A DNA stretch of 64,000 nt, from the NCBI GenBank assembly GCA_900541935.1, contig UQLZ01000005.1, positions 7,610 to 71,609 on the forward strand, in the 5' to 3' direction. Each line of letters opens with the position of its first letter. Position 1 is the first letter of the stretch. Origin of the DNA: an uncultured Prevotellaceae bacterium. GTDB lineage: Bacteria; Bacteroidota; Bacteroidia; Bacteroidales; Muribaculaceae. The translations under genes were made by a program, and so were the position numbers. Under the pieces are notes generated by a model. The model saw nothing but the letters and a program-made list of their open reading frames with translations, made no database searches and was not told the DNA's origin. Below, one piece after another: positions 27,611 through 37,963 of this stretch.

Positions 27611-29716
27611 TTAAGAGAAAGATAGTTCGTCTTCGCCTTCTTTATGGTCAATGTAAACATCTTTTACCACTGAATCGTTTTCAAGGATTATTTCAGCCAA
27701 CTTGTCTTCAATATATTCCTGAACGGCTCTTTTTAAAGGTCTTGCACCATATTGAGGGTCATATCCTTTCTCAACTAAGAAATTCTTTGCGTCATCAGTA
27801 ATGTTTAGTTTGTAGCCGATTTCTTCTGCTCGTTTCTTTAGATTGTTGAGTTCAAGGTCAATAATGTTAAGAATATTGTCTTTCTCAAGGCTGTTGAACA
27901 TGACAATATTGTCAACCCTGTTTAGAAATTCAGGAGAGAATGTTCTGTTAAGTGCTTTGTTTATAATGCTTCTTGAATTTTTCTCCTTGTCAACACCAGT
28001 ATTGAAACCGATACCAGAGCCAAAATCCTTGAGTTGTCGAGTTCCAATATTTGATGTCATGATGATAATTGTGTTTTTGAAGTCAACCGTTCTGCCAAGA
28101 CTGTCAGTCAGTCGGCCTTCGTCCATAACCTGTAGAAGCATGTTGAAAACATCTTGGTGTGCCTTTTCAAGTTCATCGAGCAACACAACAGAATAAGGTT
28201 TTCTGCGAACCTTTTCTGTCAATTGTCCGCCTTCTTCGTATCCAACATATCCAGGAGGGGCACCAACAAGCCTTGAAACGGAGAATTTTTCCATATATTC
28301 GCTCATGTCAATGCGTATTAATGCGTCTTTTGAGTTGAACAGATATTCCGCAAGAGATTTTGCCATGTGCGTTTTACCTACACCGGTAGGACCAAGAAAT
28401 AGGAATGTTCCAATAGGTCTGTTCGGGTCTTTCAAACCAACTCTGTTACGCTTTATAGAGCGAACAATTTTGTCGATTGCCTCATCTTGACCGATAACTT
28501 TGCCCTGTATCTCTTCTTTCATGCTTAGAAGACGGTTGCTTTCCGATTGGGCAATTCTTTGAACAGGTACGCCAGTCATCATTGCTATAACTTCAGCGAC
28601 TTTTCCTTCGTCAACAATTTGTTTGTTTGCAGATAGGTTTTCTTCCCACTCAAGTTTCTTATGCTTTAAACTTTCGTTTAATTGCTCTGCTTCATCTCTG
28701 AATCTTGCAGCTGCTTCAAAATCTTGATTTTTAGCTGCTTCCTGTTTGCTTTTGGTAACTGATGCAATTTCTTTTTCAAGGTCTTCAATTTCCTTTGGAG
28801 CAGTAATGTTTGCAGCGTGAGCCTTTGCTCCAGCCTCATCCATGGCATCTATTGCCTTGTCAGGAAAAGCACGGTCACTTATGTATCTTTCTGTGAGTTT
28901 TACGCAGGCTTCGATAGCGTCAGGTGTATATTTGACATTGTGAAATTGCTCATAATTGCTCTTGATGTTATTAAGAATTTCAAGAGTTTCTTCCGGGCTT
29001 GTCTGGTCAACAATAACTTTTTGGAAACGACGCTCTAAAGCACCGTCTTTTTCAATATTTTTGCGGTACTCATCAAGGGTGGTTGCTCCAATACATTGCA
29101 ATTCACCACGAGCCAAAGCCGGTTTTAGCAAGTTGGCTGCGTCCATTGAGCCAGGAGCACTTCCGGCACCAACAATTGTATGAATCTCGTCAATGAATAA
29201 TATAATATCATCAGCTTTCTTTAATTCATCGATAACAGCCTTGATGCGTTCTTCAAACTGACCCCTGAATTTGGTGCCTGCAACTAAAGAAGCCATATCA
29301 AGGGAAAGAACTCGTTTGTCAAAGAGAAGTCGAGAAACCTTTCTTTCTTTGATTCTCAAAGCCAAACCTTCGACTATTGCCGATTTACCAACACCTGGCT
29401 CTCCAATAAGAACAGGGTTGTTCTTTTTTCTACGGCTAAGAATCTGAACAACTCTATCTAATTCGCGTTCCCGTCCAATAACAGGGTCAAGTTTGCCATC
29501 CTCTGCAGCTTTTGTAATATCAGTAGAGAATTTGTCCAAAATGGGAGTGTCGCTTTGATTGGCTGTTGCAGTTGTTGTATGCTTGCTGCTTTGAGAACTT
29601 TTGTTCTCTTTGTTTATTTCATTTTCAGCCTCCTCAAAATCGTTACTTTCGAATCCGGCAATAGGTTTTGTATATTTCTCCGATTTCAAATTTCGGTTTT
29701 CGTTACGTATTCTCAT
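27611..29716 (-). CDS. clpC: ClpC-type AAA+ unfoldase without the Clp N-domain
   Basis: 701 aa from ATG 29716 (MRIRNENRN). The order is: a polar, low-complexity leader of about 70 residues ([14 protein letters not shown]); D1 with Walker A GEPGVGKS and Walker B FIDEIHT; a UVR/M-domain segment ([18 protein letters not shown]) that separates ClpC from ClpB; and D2 with [17 protein letters not shown] and the pore region [15 protein letters not shown]. Bacteroides ClpC is usually about 840 residues and begins with the helical Clp_N repeat; that repeat is missing here. A -7 box TATTTTTG on the minus strand (29754-29747) lies just upstream of the start, so a longer form from further upstream is unlikely. 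It would feed substrates to ClpP. Confidence 0.88.
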   Translation of the reverse strand: MRIRNENRNLKSEKYTKPIAGFESNDFEEAENEINKENKSSQSSKHTTTATANQSDTPILDKFSTDITKAAEDGKLDPVIGRERELDRVVQILSRRKKNNPVLIGEPGVGKSAIVEGLALRIKERKVSRLLFDKRVLSLDMASLVAGTKFRGQFEERIKAVIDELKKADDIILFIDEIHTIVGAGSAPGSMDAANLLKPALARGELQCIGATTLDEYRKNIEKDGALERRFQKVIVDQTSPEETLEILNNIKSNYEQFHNVKYTPDAIEACVKLTERYISDRAFPDKAIDAMDEAGAKAHAANITAPKEIEDLEKEIASVTKSKQEAAKNQDFEAAARFRDEAEQLNESLKHKKLEWEENLSANKQIVDEGKVAEVIAMMTGVPVQRIAQSESNRLLSMKEEIQGKVIGQDEAIDKIVRSIKRNRVGLKDPNRPIGTFLFLGPTGVGKTHMAKSLAEYLFNSKDALIRIDMSEYMEKFSVSRLVGAPPGYVGYEEGGQLTEKVRRKPYSVVLLDELEKAHQDVFNMLLQVMDEGRLTDSLGRTVDFKNTIIIMTSNIGTRQLKDFGSGIGFNTGVDKEKNSRSIINKALNRTFSPEFLNRVDNIVMFNSLEKDNILNIIDLELNNLKKRAEEIGYKLNITDDAKNFLVEKGYDPQYGARPLKRAVQEYIEDKLAEIILENDSVVKDVYIDHKEGEDELSFS

Positions 29717-29908
29717 TAAATTTCTTTTTGTTTCAATTATTATATACAAAAATAATGCCAAATATTTTTTCAGTAGCATTCGCGGTTTAAATGTTTTGTT
29801 TTTATGAAATAAAGTTTACTGTGAAAACAATGTTAAATTGTAATGATTTTTTAACTTTTTTGAGTAAAAGAGATTGGGATAAATAGTGCTGAATTTCTTA
29901 ATATTTTG

Positions 29909-29916
29909 TATCTTTG
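29909..29916 (+). promoter_or_regulatory. Probable -7 box of gyrA
   Basis: TATCTTTG, 56 nt before the gyrA start. I see no clear TTG at the expected -33 distance, so only the -7 element is proposed. Confidence 0.5.
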
Positions 29917-29972
29917 CATAATGTTAATTATACTGCATGGAATGCAGTAGCAATAAATATTAATAATTATAT

Positions 29973-32549
29973 ATGTCAGTAGATAGAATACAAAAGATTG
30001 ATATTGAGAAAGAAATGAAAAGTGCTTACATTGATTACTCGATGTCAGTTATAGTTGCCCGAGCATTGCCTGATGCGAGAGACGGTTTCAAGCCTGTTCA
30101 CAGAAGGGTTTTGTTTGGGATGGAGAAGTTGGGATGCTCTTCAACTTCCGCTAAGAAGAAGTCAGCTCGTATCGTCGGTGAAGTAATGGGTAAGTATCAC
30201 CCACACGGAGACTTGTCTATTTATCTCACGATGGTGCGTATGGCTCAAGATTGGTCATTAAGATATCCATTGGTTGACCCTCAAGGTAACTTCGGTTCCG
30301 TTGATGGTGACTCTCCAGCGGCAATGCGTTATACAGAGGCGCGTCTTGCAAAGATGGGAGAGGAAATGATGCAGGATATTGACGAGGATACTGTAGATTT
30401 TATACCAAACTTTGATAATACCCTTAAAGAACCGGTCGTTCTTCCTACAAGATTTCCAAACCTTTTAGTAAATGGTGCTTCTGGTATTGCTGTTGGTATG
30501 GCAACAAATATGCCTCCTCACAATATCGCAGAATCACTAAATGCTTCAATCGCTTTCTTGAATAATAGAGATATTACCATTGAGGAATTGATGGAACATG
30601 TTAAAGCACCGGATTTTCCAACAGGAGCAACTATTTATGGCTATGCAGGCGTTAAAGAAGCTTATGAAACTGGTCGTGGTAGAATCGTTGTTAGGGCAAA
30701 AGCGGAGATTGAAACAGAAGATGACAAGGAGAAAATCATTGTAACTGAGATACCTTATAATGTGAACAAATCAGAGTTGGTCAAGAGTATTGACGCTTTG
30801 ATTAAGGATAAGAAAATTGATGGCATAGCAGACGTTAACGATGAGTCAGACCGTCATGGTATGAGAATTGTTATTGACTTGAAATCAGATGCAAATTCAA
30901 ATGTTGTCTTAAACAAGTTGTATAAGATGACACAAATGCAGTCTGCTTTCAGTGTAAATAACGTTGCCCTCGTTAATGGTGTGCCAAAGGTAATGAATCT
31001 GAAGGATATTATAGAGGCATTTGTTGACCACCGCCACGAAGTCGTTATCCGCAGGTCTCGTTTCTTGTTGGCAAAGGCACAGGAAAGGGCACATATAGTT
31101 GAAGGATTGATAGTCGCATGTGATAATATTGATGAAGTAATTAAAATTATCCGTTCTTCAAAAACAACCGAGGAAGCAAGAACTCGCTTGGGTGAAAGAT
31201 TTAACCTCGATGAACTTCAGACTCGTGCAATAGTTGAAATGCGACTAAGTGCCTTGACTGGATTGAATATAGAGAAATTGCATGCTGAATATGAAGAGCT
31301 GGAACGTCAAATTGAATTTTTGAATTCTGTGCTTACCGACGATGCAGTATGCCGCAAGGTTATTGAAGAAGAACTTATTGAAACTCGTGATAAATACGGA
31401 GATGAGAGAAAAACAGATATCGTATATGCGTCAGAAGAATTTAATGCAGAAGATTTCTATGCTGATGATGATATGATTATCACAATCTCTCACATGGGAT
31501 ATATTAAGCGTACAGCATTGTCAGAGTTCCGTGCACAAAACAGAGGTGGAGTAGGAGCCAAGGGTAGCGATACTCGTGATGAGGATTTCATTGAGCACGT
31601 CTATACAGCATCAATGCACAACTATATGCTATTCTTTACCCAAAAGGGTAAGTGCTACTGGCTAAAGGTTTATGATATTCCTGAAGGTTCAAAGAACTCA
31701 AAGGGCCGTGCTATTCAAAATATGCTTAGCATTGATCCAGATGATAAGGTTAATGCATTCATCAGAGTTAAGCAGTTAGATGATAAGGTGTTTACTGCAA
31801 CTCATAATTTGATATTCTGTACCAAGAACGGTATCGTTAAGAAAACATGTCTTGAGGCATATTCTCGTCCACGACAGAATGGAGTTAACGCAATCATTAT
31901 CCGCGAAGATGATCGCTTGATTGGAGTGGAAATGACAGACGGTAATGCAGAAGTCGTTATAGCCAATAGAAATGGTCGTGCAATCAGGTTTAACGAAAAG
32001 ACAGTACGCCAGATGGGACGTATGAGTTCTGGTGTAAAAGGTATGACACTTGACGGAGGCGATGATGAAGTCGTTGGCATGATAACAATTGAGCCGGAAT
32101 CTGAAGAAACGATTATGGTAGTTTCAGAACAAGGTTTTGGCAAGCGTTCAAGTATTGATGATTATCGTGTTACCAATAGAGGCGGTAAGGGCGTTAAAAC
32201 AATTAATGTAACAGAAAAGACGGGTAAATTGGTTGCAATAAATGCCGTTACAGAAGATGATGATTTGGTAATTATAAATAAATCAGGTGTTACTCTCCGT
32301 ATGAAGGTTTCTGATACGAGAGTAATGGGACGTGCAACGCAAGGTGTTACTTTGATAAACCTTGAAAAGAGAGGTGACGAGATAGCATCTGTTTGTAAAG
32401 TGCCTTCTTCAGAAGAACTTGAAGAAGAAATAGAAGAAACAAATGTTTCAGAAACTCCTAACGAGTCCGAGTCTGTTGAATCAGCAAACAATGAGACTGA
32501 AAAAACAGATGAAAACTTAGGAGGATTATTTGATATTGAAAATGATTAA
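29973..32549 (+). CDS. gyrA: DNA gyrase subunit A
   Basis: 858 aa. The breakage-reunion domain contains the catalytic Tyr120 ([10 protein letters not shown]), followed by the coiled coil and a C-terminal beta-propeller with GyrA-box-like [10 protein letters not shown] near 525-534; the tail is acidic ([12 protein letters not shown]). Gyrase introduces negative supercoils with GyrB. The quinolone-binding segment reads [11 protein letters not shown] at 76-86: the residue equivalent to E. coli Ser83 is Leu81 and that of Asp87 is Leu85. Leu or Phe at the Ser83 position is a classic quinolone-resistance substitution. The downstream TPR gene begins 20 nt after the stop. Confidence 0.97.
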   Translation: MSVDRIQKIDIEKEMKSAYIDYSMSVIVARALPDARDGFKPVHRRVLFGMEKLGCSSTSAKKKSARIVGEVMGKYHPHGDLSIYLTMVRMAQDWSLRYPLVDPQGNFGSVDGDSPAAMRYTEARLAKMGEEMMQDIDEDTVDFIPNFDNTLKEPVVLPTRFPNLLVNGASGIAVGMATNMPPHNIAESLNASIAFLNNRDITIEELMEHVKAPDFPTGATIYGYAGVKEAYETGRGRIVVRAKAEIETEDDKEKIIVTEIPYNVNKSELVKSIDALIKDKKIDGIADVNDESDRHGMRIVIDLKSDANSNVVLNKLYKMTQMQSAFSVNNVALVNGVPKVMNLKDIIEAFVDHRHEVVIRRSRFLLAKAQERAHIVEGLIVACDNIDEVIKIIRSSKTTEEARTRLGERFNLDELQTRAIVEMRLSALTGLNIEKLHAEYEELERQIEFLNSVLTDDAVCRKVIEEELIETRDKYGDERKTDIVYASEEFNAEDFYADDDMIITISHMGYIKRTALSEFRAQNRGGVGAKGSDTRDEDFIEHVYTASMHNYMLFFTQKGKCYWLKVYDIPEGSKNSKGRAIQNMLSIDPDDKVNAFIRVKQLDDKVFTATHNLIFCTKNGIVKKTCLEAYSRPRQNGVNAIIIREDDRLIGVEMTDGNAEVVIANRNGRAIRFNEKTVRQMGRMSSGVKGMTLDGGDDEVVGMITIEPESEETIMVVSEQGFGKRSSIDDYRVTNRGGKGVKTINVTEKTGKLVAINAVTEDDDLVIINKSGVTLRMKVSDTRVMGRATQGVTLINLEKRGDEIASVCKVPSSEELEEEIEETNVSETPNESESVESANNETEKTDENLGGLFDIEND

Positions 32550-32569
32550 CTATAGTAAATCTATTTAAA

Positions 32570-33829
32570 ATGAAAAGAAAATCAATTCTGTTGCTCTGCG
32601 CTTTGATGTCATTCGGCGCATTTGCACAAAAGTCACTCGTGAAAGATGTTGAGAAGGCTATTGGTGGAATGAATCCAGATGTCAAGACTCTGAAGGCTGC
32701 ATGTTCAGATATCCTTCCTGCTTTGGTGAATGCCGAGACAAAGGATGATGCAAAGACCTGGCTAGTGGCAGGAAAGGCAAACTTCGGCCTTTTCGATAGC
32801 CAACAGACAAAAATGATGATGAAGCAACCTGTTGACACAATGATGATGGGAGATGCTCTTATAAGAGGTTATGAATATTTTGTAAAAGCTCTTCCTTTAG
32901 ATTCTGTTAAAGAAGTTGATAAAAAGACAGGTGAGTACAAATTAAATAAAGACGGTTCTATTAAAATTAAGACGTCTAAAGTTTCGAAGGAAATTGCAAA
33001 CTCATTGGTTACTCGCCACAATGACTTCTCTGTAATGGCATCATTATTATATGATTCAAAGCATTATAAAGAAGCTGCAAAAGCTTGGGGCATTTATGCA
33101 GCAATCCCTTATGCCGGTATTGCAGACCGTGATAAATTTGCAGTTCCAGATACTGTAATTGGTCAAATGGAGTTTTATCAAGGAACTGCTTCATGGCAAG
33201 CAGAAGACTTGAAGGGTGCTGTTGCCGCATTTGCAAGTGCTCGTTTGCATGGCTATAAAGCCAAAGAGGCTTATGACTATGCTTTAAGTTGTGCTGCTGG
33301 TCTTCAAGATAATGATGCTATTGTTGCTATTGCTGCTGAAGCATACGAAGAATTTGGTAACAAAGATATTCAATATATGAATATCCTTATTAATGATAAA
33401 TTAAATAAAGAAAAGTTTGATGAAGCAGAAAGCCTAATCAATAAAGCATTGGCTTCAAATCCTGAAAATCCTGAATTGATTAACCTACAAGGCCTTATTC
33501 TTGAAAACAAAAAAGATGAGGCTGGCGCAAAGGCTTTATTCATGCAGGTTACTAAATTGAAACCTGATTATGCACAAGGTCAATTCAATGCAGGCCGTAT
33601 TATTATGAAGGAGGCAATTGCATTGCAAAAGGATATGGAGAAAATGGCTCCTGCAGAATACCAAAAAGTAAAAGAGTCTCAATTAATACCTCTATTCAAG
33701 GAAGCATTGCCTTATATGGAAGAAGCATATAGATTGGATAATACAAATACAAATGCTAAAAACATTTTACGAAACTTGTATTACCAATTAGGTGATGAGG
33801 CAAAATTGAATGCTCTTGAGCAATATTAA
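32570..33829 (+). CDS. Periplasmic TPR-repeat protein
   Basis: 419 aa with a signal peptide (MKRKSILLLCALMSFGAFAQ). The N-terminal half is Ala/Lys/Asp-rich helical sequence, and the C-terminal part contains tetratricopeptide repeats, for example DEAESLINKALASNPENPEL and NAGRIIMKEAIALQKDMEKM. Probable scaffold in the periplasm; no enzyme motif. It follows gyrA by 20 nt and has a terminator at 33844-33877. Such gyrA-TPR pairs are common in Bacteroidales, although I know of no functional link. Confidence 0.8.
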   Translation: MKRKSILLLCALMSFGAFAQKSLVKDVEKAIGGMNPDVKTLKAACSDILPALVNAETKDDAKTWLVAGKANFGLFDSQQTKMMMKQPVDTMMMGDALIRGYEYFVKALPLDSVKEVDKKTGEYKLNKDGSIKIKTSKVSKEIANSLVTRHNDFSVMASLLYDSKHYKEAAKAWGIYAAIPYAGIADRDKFAVPDTVIGQMEFYQGTASWQAEDLKGAVAAFASARLHGYKAKEAYDYALSCAAGLQDNDAIVAIAAEAYEEFGNKDIQYMNILINDKLNKEKFDEAESLINKALASNPENPELINLQGLILENKKDEAGAKALFMQVTKLKPDYAQGQFNAGRIIMKEAIALQKDMEKMAPAEYQKVKESQLIPLFKEALPYMEEAYRLDNTNTNAKNILRNLYYQLGDEAKLNALEQY

Positions 33830-33843
33830 TAACTGAAAATATG

Positions 33844-33877
33844 GAAAATAAGGCATACACAAGTGTGCCTTATTTTC
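33844..33877 (+). terminator. Terminator after the TPR gene
   Basis: GAAAATAAGGCATAC pairs with GTGTGCCTTATTTTC, a 15-bp stem with one mismatch and a 4-nt loop, ending in T-rich sequence. Confidence 0.85.
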
Positions 33878-33896
33878 ATTTATATACTATCCAACC

Positions 33897-34982
33897 ATGA
33901 AGTTAAAGGAATCTTTATTGTTTATTTTGTTTATTCTGTTCGTTTCTTGTGAGAATAAAGAAACTTCACTAATTAGTATATTGGGAGAAGGCGGTGTATA
34001 TTATATCGAAGGAGAAGCGTGTGAAATAGTTTTAAATGAGTTTGTAGCAAATGAAAGTTGGTATTCCTATGTTAAATATCAAGAAGGTACAGGTTGGATT
34101 GACTTATCAGAAACGGAGGGTAGTTCGGGAGAGTTTGTTATTAAGGCATTAGTAAAATCAAATAATAGTAGTACTACCCGAGTTGCAACCATTGTTGTTA
34201 GAAGTGGAATGAATAAGATTGAATACCGTATAGAGCAAGGAGGAATGCAAGAAACTCCAGAAAAACCGGGCGAACCATCTGACCCTGAAAAGCCAATTGA
34301 GCCAGATACTATTAGTCCTGGAGAAATACCGAGCGAAAACATATATGCATTTGTTTCTGAAATATCAATTAGCAATTACAATGATTTGTTTCAGTTAATA
34401 GGAAAGAAGTCATATAAATTTACTTATAGCGATGGAAAAATTGTTTCTGTTGTTGAGGAAAGTGAAAAAGGTAAGAAATTTGTTGGTGTTGAGTATTTTA
34501 AAGATAAACTTGTAATATCAGATGGCATCTATAAGGAATCAGAAATCAGTAGCGGCGGATATTTGCAGAAAATAGAGTCTGCCACTATAAGTTATAGCAA
34601 TAGCGGAATTGGCGTGGGTGATTGGGTGATAAGTTTTTCAGAGAATGGTGTTGAGTCAGTTGCAAAATTAAATGAAAAGGTTTCTGTGATATATAATAAA
34701 AACGCAAATTATATAAATGATTGCAACATAGATTTGGCAACTTTGGTTTGTGTTTCGTTATTAAGAGACTTTATTGCTACTGATTTTGTTTATTCGCAGA
34801 AAGCATTATATAATATAAGAATAAGAAATAATTCGTATTTCCAGAAAGCAACAAAAGGAGAGAACGTTTATTTGTATATGTTCGAATCCAATAAAGGTAG
34901 AGTTGATAGAATAGATGAATATTTTCAACCAAAATATTTTAATAATTGGTTGAGAAGAAGTATTGAAATTATATATAAATGA
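33897..34982 (+). CDS. Lipoprotein with BACON-like domain
   Basis: 361 aa. The SPII signal has lipobox LFVSC (Cys18). Residues about 25-115 resemble a BACON domain (repeated beta strands ending EYRIEQGG), followed by a Pro/Glu/Asp-rich linker (ETPEKPGEPSDPEKPIEPD) and a C-terminal beta-rich part of about 200 residues that I do not recognise. BACON domains are common in surface lipoproteins and glycosidases of Bacteroidetes and are thought to position proteins at the cell surface. It stands alone behind a terminator; no promoter consensus is visible in the 20 nt after that hairpin. Confidence 0.7.
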   Translation: MKLKESLLFILFILFVSCENKETSLISILGEGGVYYIEGEACEIVLNEFVANESWYSYVKYQEGTGWIDLSETEGSSGEFVIKALVKSNNSSTTRVATIVVRSGMNKIEYRIEQGGMQETPEKPGEPSDPEKPIEPDTISPGEIPSENIYAFVSEISISNYNDLFQLIGKKSYKFTYSDGKIVSVVEESEKGKKFVGVEYFKDKLVISDGIYKESEISSGGYLQKIESATISYSNSGIGVGDWVISFSENGVESVAKLNEKVSVIYNKNANYINDCNIDLATLVCVSLLRDFIATDFVYSQKALYNIRIRNNSYFQKATKGENVYLYMFESNKGRVDRIDEYFQPKYFNNWLRRSIEIIYK

Positions 34983-35148
34983 GGTTGTAAAGTTTTTCTC
35001 TTTGAGTCCGCTCGTACATTTTATAAAATTGTATATTTCTGTTCGTTAAAGTCAAAATGCAATAAACTAACATAAGAGTGAATTTATTGCGATACTTTTT
35101 ACTCCTTATATGAATTTTGTAATAAAGAAGTAAAATGCTGGTATAAAG

Positions 35149-35180
35149 AAACCTACAGTGGATTAAAAACTGTAGGTTTT
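35149..35180 (-). terminator. Terminator of the mur-recycling genes
   Basis: AAACCTACAGT at 35149-35159 pairs perfectly with ACTGTAGGTTT at 35169-35179. On the minus strand it follows the stop at 35184 directly; on the plus strand it ends in TTCTTTTATTTG. It may work in both senses. Confidence 0.75.
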
Positions 35181-35183
35181 CTT

Positions 35184-35921
35184 TTATTTGTCATCAGTGA
35201 TAAAATCTGTTGCTTTTTTAAGGGTCTCTATTTTTCCTACATCAAACCATGAATATAGTTCATTGGGATTATATCCAAATATGTTCAAATTTTGGCAGGA
35301 ATTAACGTAGAATGGGGTTATGGAGAATTTATGCTCTGAAGTATATTCTCTCAAATATTTGAAAATAGAAGGTGACATAACATGGATTCCTCCGAATGCA
35401 AGTTCTTTGAGTCCTATGCAGTTTAAATTGTTTGGCAGTTTCTCTCCAGTCTTTTTGTTAATCCAACCACAAAGGCGGTTTTCTTCATTAAATAAGAAAT
35501 ACCTTGCAGTTTCTCTACTCGCAACAAGGATTGATGCATCAGCATTATTGTTGCAGTGGAATTTATAGAAATCTGCCAAGTTCAAATCTGTGAGAATGTC
35601 AGCATTATGAACTAAAAAAGGTTCTTTTGATACCAATAATTTCTCTGCTTTAAGAATGCCACCACCAGTATCAAGCAATTCACCTCTTTCATCGCTAATG
35701 TGTATTGTTGCATTGAAATTTTTAGAATTTACAAAATCGATAATTTGCTCACCGAAATGGTGAACATTTATAACGATTTCGTTAAAACCATACTTAATTA
35801 GGTTAGTAATAACCCTCTCAAGCATAGGTTTTCCAGCAACATCTACCAGTGCTTTTGGTTTGTTATCGGTTAGCGGTTTAAGCCGGGTACCAAGACCGGC
35901 TGCAAATATCATAGCCTTCAT
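35184..35921 (-). CDS. Sugar-1-phosphate nucleotidyltransferase, MurU-like
   Basis: 245 aa. It starts MKAMIFAAGLGTRLKPLT with the nucleotide-binding GxGTRxxP motif, followed by KPKALVDVAGKPMLE, then the metal/sugar site HNADILTDLNL near 96-106. This length and order fit the MurU group (MurNAc-1-phosphate uridylyltransferase) and related mannose-1-P guanylyltransferases. The gene lies 3 nt after an AmgK-like kinase. In Pseudomonas, AmgK and MurU together return MurNAc to UDP-MurNAc without de novo synthesis, and the pair here suggests the same pathway. The exact sugar remains inferred. Confidence 0.8.
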   Translation of the reverse strand: MKAMIFAAGLGTRLKPLTDNKPKALVDVAGKPMLERVITNLIKYGFNEIVINVHHFGEQIIDFVNSKNFNATIHISDERGELLDTGGGILKAEKLLVSKEPFLVHNADILTDLNLADFYKFHCNNNADASILVASRETARYFLFNEENRLCGWINKKTGEKLPNNLNCIGLKELAFGGIHVMSPSIFKYLREYTSEHKFSITPFYVNSCQNLNIFGYNPNELYSWFDVGKIETLKKATDFITDDK

Positions 35922-35924
35922 ATC

Positions 35925-37349
35925 TTAGAAAGAAGCCTTAAATGTTTGCTCGATATTTTGTTCTCTATGAATAAGTTCTACTTTAACGTTGAACTTCTTG
36001 TTGATGTGTTCAGCCATGTGTTGAGCACAATAAACAGAACGGTGTTGACCGCCTGTGCAACCAAAGCATACCATTAGGTTTGTGAAGCCTCTTTCGATAT
36101 ATCTTTTAACTGAAGCGTCAACTAAAGAATATGAGTGGTCAAGAAATTCTATAATTTCTCCATCATCTTCAAGAAATTTTATTACCTGTTCATCAAGACC
36201 ATTGTATGGTTTGTAACGTTCGTATTTACCAGGGTTGTTAACGGCCCGACAGTCAAAAACAAAGCCACCACCGTTTCCTGTAGTATCGTTTGGAATACCT
36301 TTTTTATACGCAAAACTCATGACTTTTACTGTAAGGGTTCTTTTAGCAAGGTCATCAGTAAATTGTTTCATATTGACAAGTTCTTTAAGAACCTTGCTTA
36401 GGTATGGGTATTCTGGATACGGTTTTTGCAGCAGGTTTCTCAAGTTTTCAATTGCGAAAGGAACACTTTGAATGAAGTGTGGCTTTTTCTCAAAATATCC
36501 ACGGAAACCATACGCGCCAAGAACCTGCAACGTTCTGAAAAGCACAAAGTGACGTAATTGTGCATGGAAGTATTCCTCATCTACAGGTTGATATTTTCTT
36601 AGAGAATCAACGTATTCATCGAGAAGTTCCATTCTCAAACTTTCCGGAAGGTTTGCTTTTGCTTGCCATAGAAATGATGCAACGTCATAGTAGAATGGTC
36701 CTTTTCTGCCACCTTGATAGTCTATAAACCATGGTTCACCATTTTTAATCATAACATTACGGGATTGGAAATCTCTGTACATGAACGTTGCAGAAAAACT
36801 GCGTAGAAGAACATCTGTCATTCTTTGAAAATCGTCTTCTAATTTGTCTTCAAGAAATTCAAGTCCAGTAGCCTTTAAAAAACAGTATTTAAAGTAATTG
36901 AGGTCCCACATAATTGACCTGCTGTTGAATTCAGGGGCAGGGTAGCATTTTGAAAAATTAAATTCATCAGCACCAAGAAACTGCATGTCAGGCAAAAGGC
37001 GAATTGTTTTAACAAGCAATGTCTTTTCTTCATCACTGAAAACGCTTGTCTTTCTCCCTTTTTCTATTGCGTTAAATAACAAAGTGTCGCCAAGGTCCTC
37101 TTGGATATATGCCATTGTGTCATCGGAAACTGCATATATTTCAGGAACAGGTAACCCTTTTTTATGAAAATGCTCAGACATGTAAAGGAATGCTTCATTT
37201 TCTTCTTTACATGTTCCTAGTACTCCGATTATTGATTTTTCACCTTTTAAACGGAAGTATCTGCGGTTGGAGCCAGAAGATGGTAATTCTTCGATAGATG
37301 TTGGGGCACTACCGACGAATTGTGTATATAAATCATGTAAATGTGTCAT
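35925..37349 (-). CDS. AmgK-like anomeric sugar kinase fused to RapZ C-terminal domain
   Basis: 474 aa, two domains. Residues 1 to about 325 are an aminoglycoside-phosphotransferase-fold kinase: SSGSNRRYFRL at 24-34, catalytic loop YRDFQSRNVM at 191-200 (Asp193, Asn198) and metal-binding Asp210 in IDYQGG. Residues from about 336 to the end match the RapZ C-terminal domain: KVMSFAYKKGIP, FDCRAVNNPGKY and CFGCTGGQHRSVY. The RapZ P-loop ATPase half is absent. In enterobacteria the RapZ C-domain senses glucosamine-6-phosphate and binds RNA. Its fusion to a MurNAc/GlcNAc-type kinase next to a MurU-like gene suggests a wall-sugar sensor or recycling enzyme; that role is inferred. Confidence 0.82.
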   Translation of the reverse strand: MTHLHDLYTQFVGSAPTSIEELPSSGSNRRYFRLKGEKSIIGVLGTCKEENEAFLYMSEHFHKKGLPVPEIYAVSDDTMAYIQEDLGDTLLFNAIEKGRKTSVFSDEEKTLLVKTIRLLPDMQFLGADEFNFSKCYPAPEFNSRSIMWDLNYFKYCFLKATGLEFLEDKLEDDFQRMTDVLLRSFSATFMYRDFQSRNVMIKNGEPWFIDYQGGRKGPFYYDVASFLWQAKANLPESLRMELLDEYVDSLRKYQPVDEEYFHAQLRHFVLFRTLQVLGAYGFRGYFEKKPHFIQSVPFAIENLRNLLQKPYPEYPYLSKVLKELVNMKQFTDDLAKRTLTVKVMSFAYKKGIPNDTTGNGGGFVFDCRAVNNPGKYERYKPYNGLDEQVIKFLEDDGEIIEFLDHSYSLVDASVKRYIERGFTNLMVCFGCTGGQHRSVYCAQHMAEHINKKFNVKVELIHREQNIEQTFKASF

Positions 37350-37380
37350 AATATCTATTTGTTTTATCTATTCAAATTGT

Positions 37381-37938
37381 TTATTTATTCTCTGCAAAAA
37401 ATCTCCAAAGAGGAGCCAGCATTAGGGATTGCACAATGTGATTATCCTTTATTAATTCCAATACCTCTTCTTTTGTCATCAAGTGGATAGTTATATCCTC
37501 TGTCTGTTCAAGGTGCTGAGTGGAAATTTTTTCTACACCAGTTGCAATGAAGCAGTGTGTATAGTTATTTGTGGTGCTGGTGTTTCCAGAAATTGTCATC
37601 AGTTTGTGCCATTTGCCGTTACCGTATCCTGTTTCTTCAAACAGTTCTCTTTTTGCGGCTTCCAAAGGTTGTTCTCCTGGATCAACAACGCCTGCGCACA
37701 GTTCGTATCTTGTTTGTTGAATGCCGTGGCGGTATTGGCGTATCATTACAAATTGATTGTCTTTTGTGATGGCAATGATATTTACCCAATCCGGATATTC
37801 TAATATATAGAATTCATCGTTGATAACTCCGCTTGGCATCTTAACCATGTCTTTTCGTGCTGTAAGCCATGGCCTTTTAATAAGATATTCGGATTTAAGA
37901 ATTTCCCATTTCCGTTCGTTTGTATTGTCGATAATCAT
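37381..37938 (-). CDS. NUDIX hydrolase, ADP-ribose pyrophosphatase-like
   Basis: 185 aa. The Nudix box GEQPLEAAKRELFEETGYG is complete at about 89-107, with the preceding beta strands FVMIRQYRHGIQ and ELCAGVVDP typical of the ADP-ribose/NDP-sugar pyrophosphatase branch. It would hydrolyse a nucleoside diphosphate linked to a sugar, probably ADP-ribose. It lies between mrdA and the AmgK-like gene with gaps of about 25-30 nt on each side, in the same direction, so it may be part of the wall operon. The substrate is not provable from sequence. Confidence 0.85.
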   Translation of the reverse strand: MIIDNTNERKWEILKSEYLIKRPWLTARKDMVKMPSGVINDEFYILEYPDWVNIIAITKDNQFVMIRQYRHGIQQTRYELCAGVVDPGEQPLEAAKRELFEETGYGNGKWHKLMTISGNTSTTNNYTHCFIATGVEKISTQHLEQTEDITIHLMTKEEVLELIKDNHIVQSLMLAPLWRFFAENK

Positions 37939-37963
37939 AATGCTTGTTTTATATGTTAGACAA

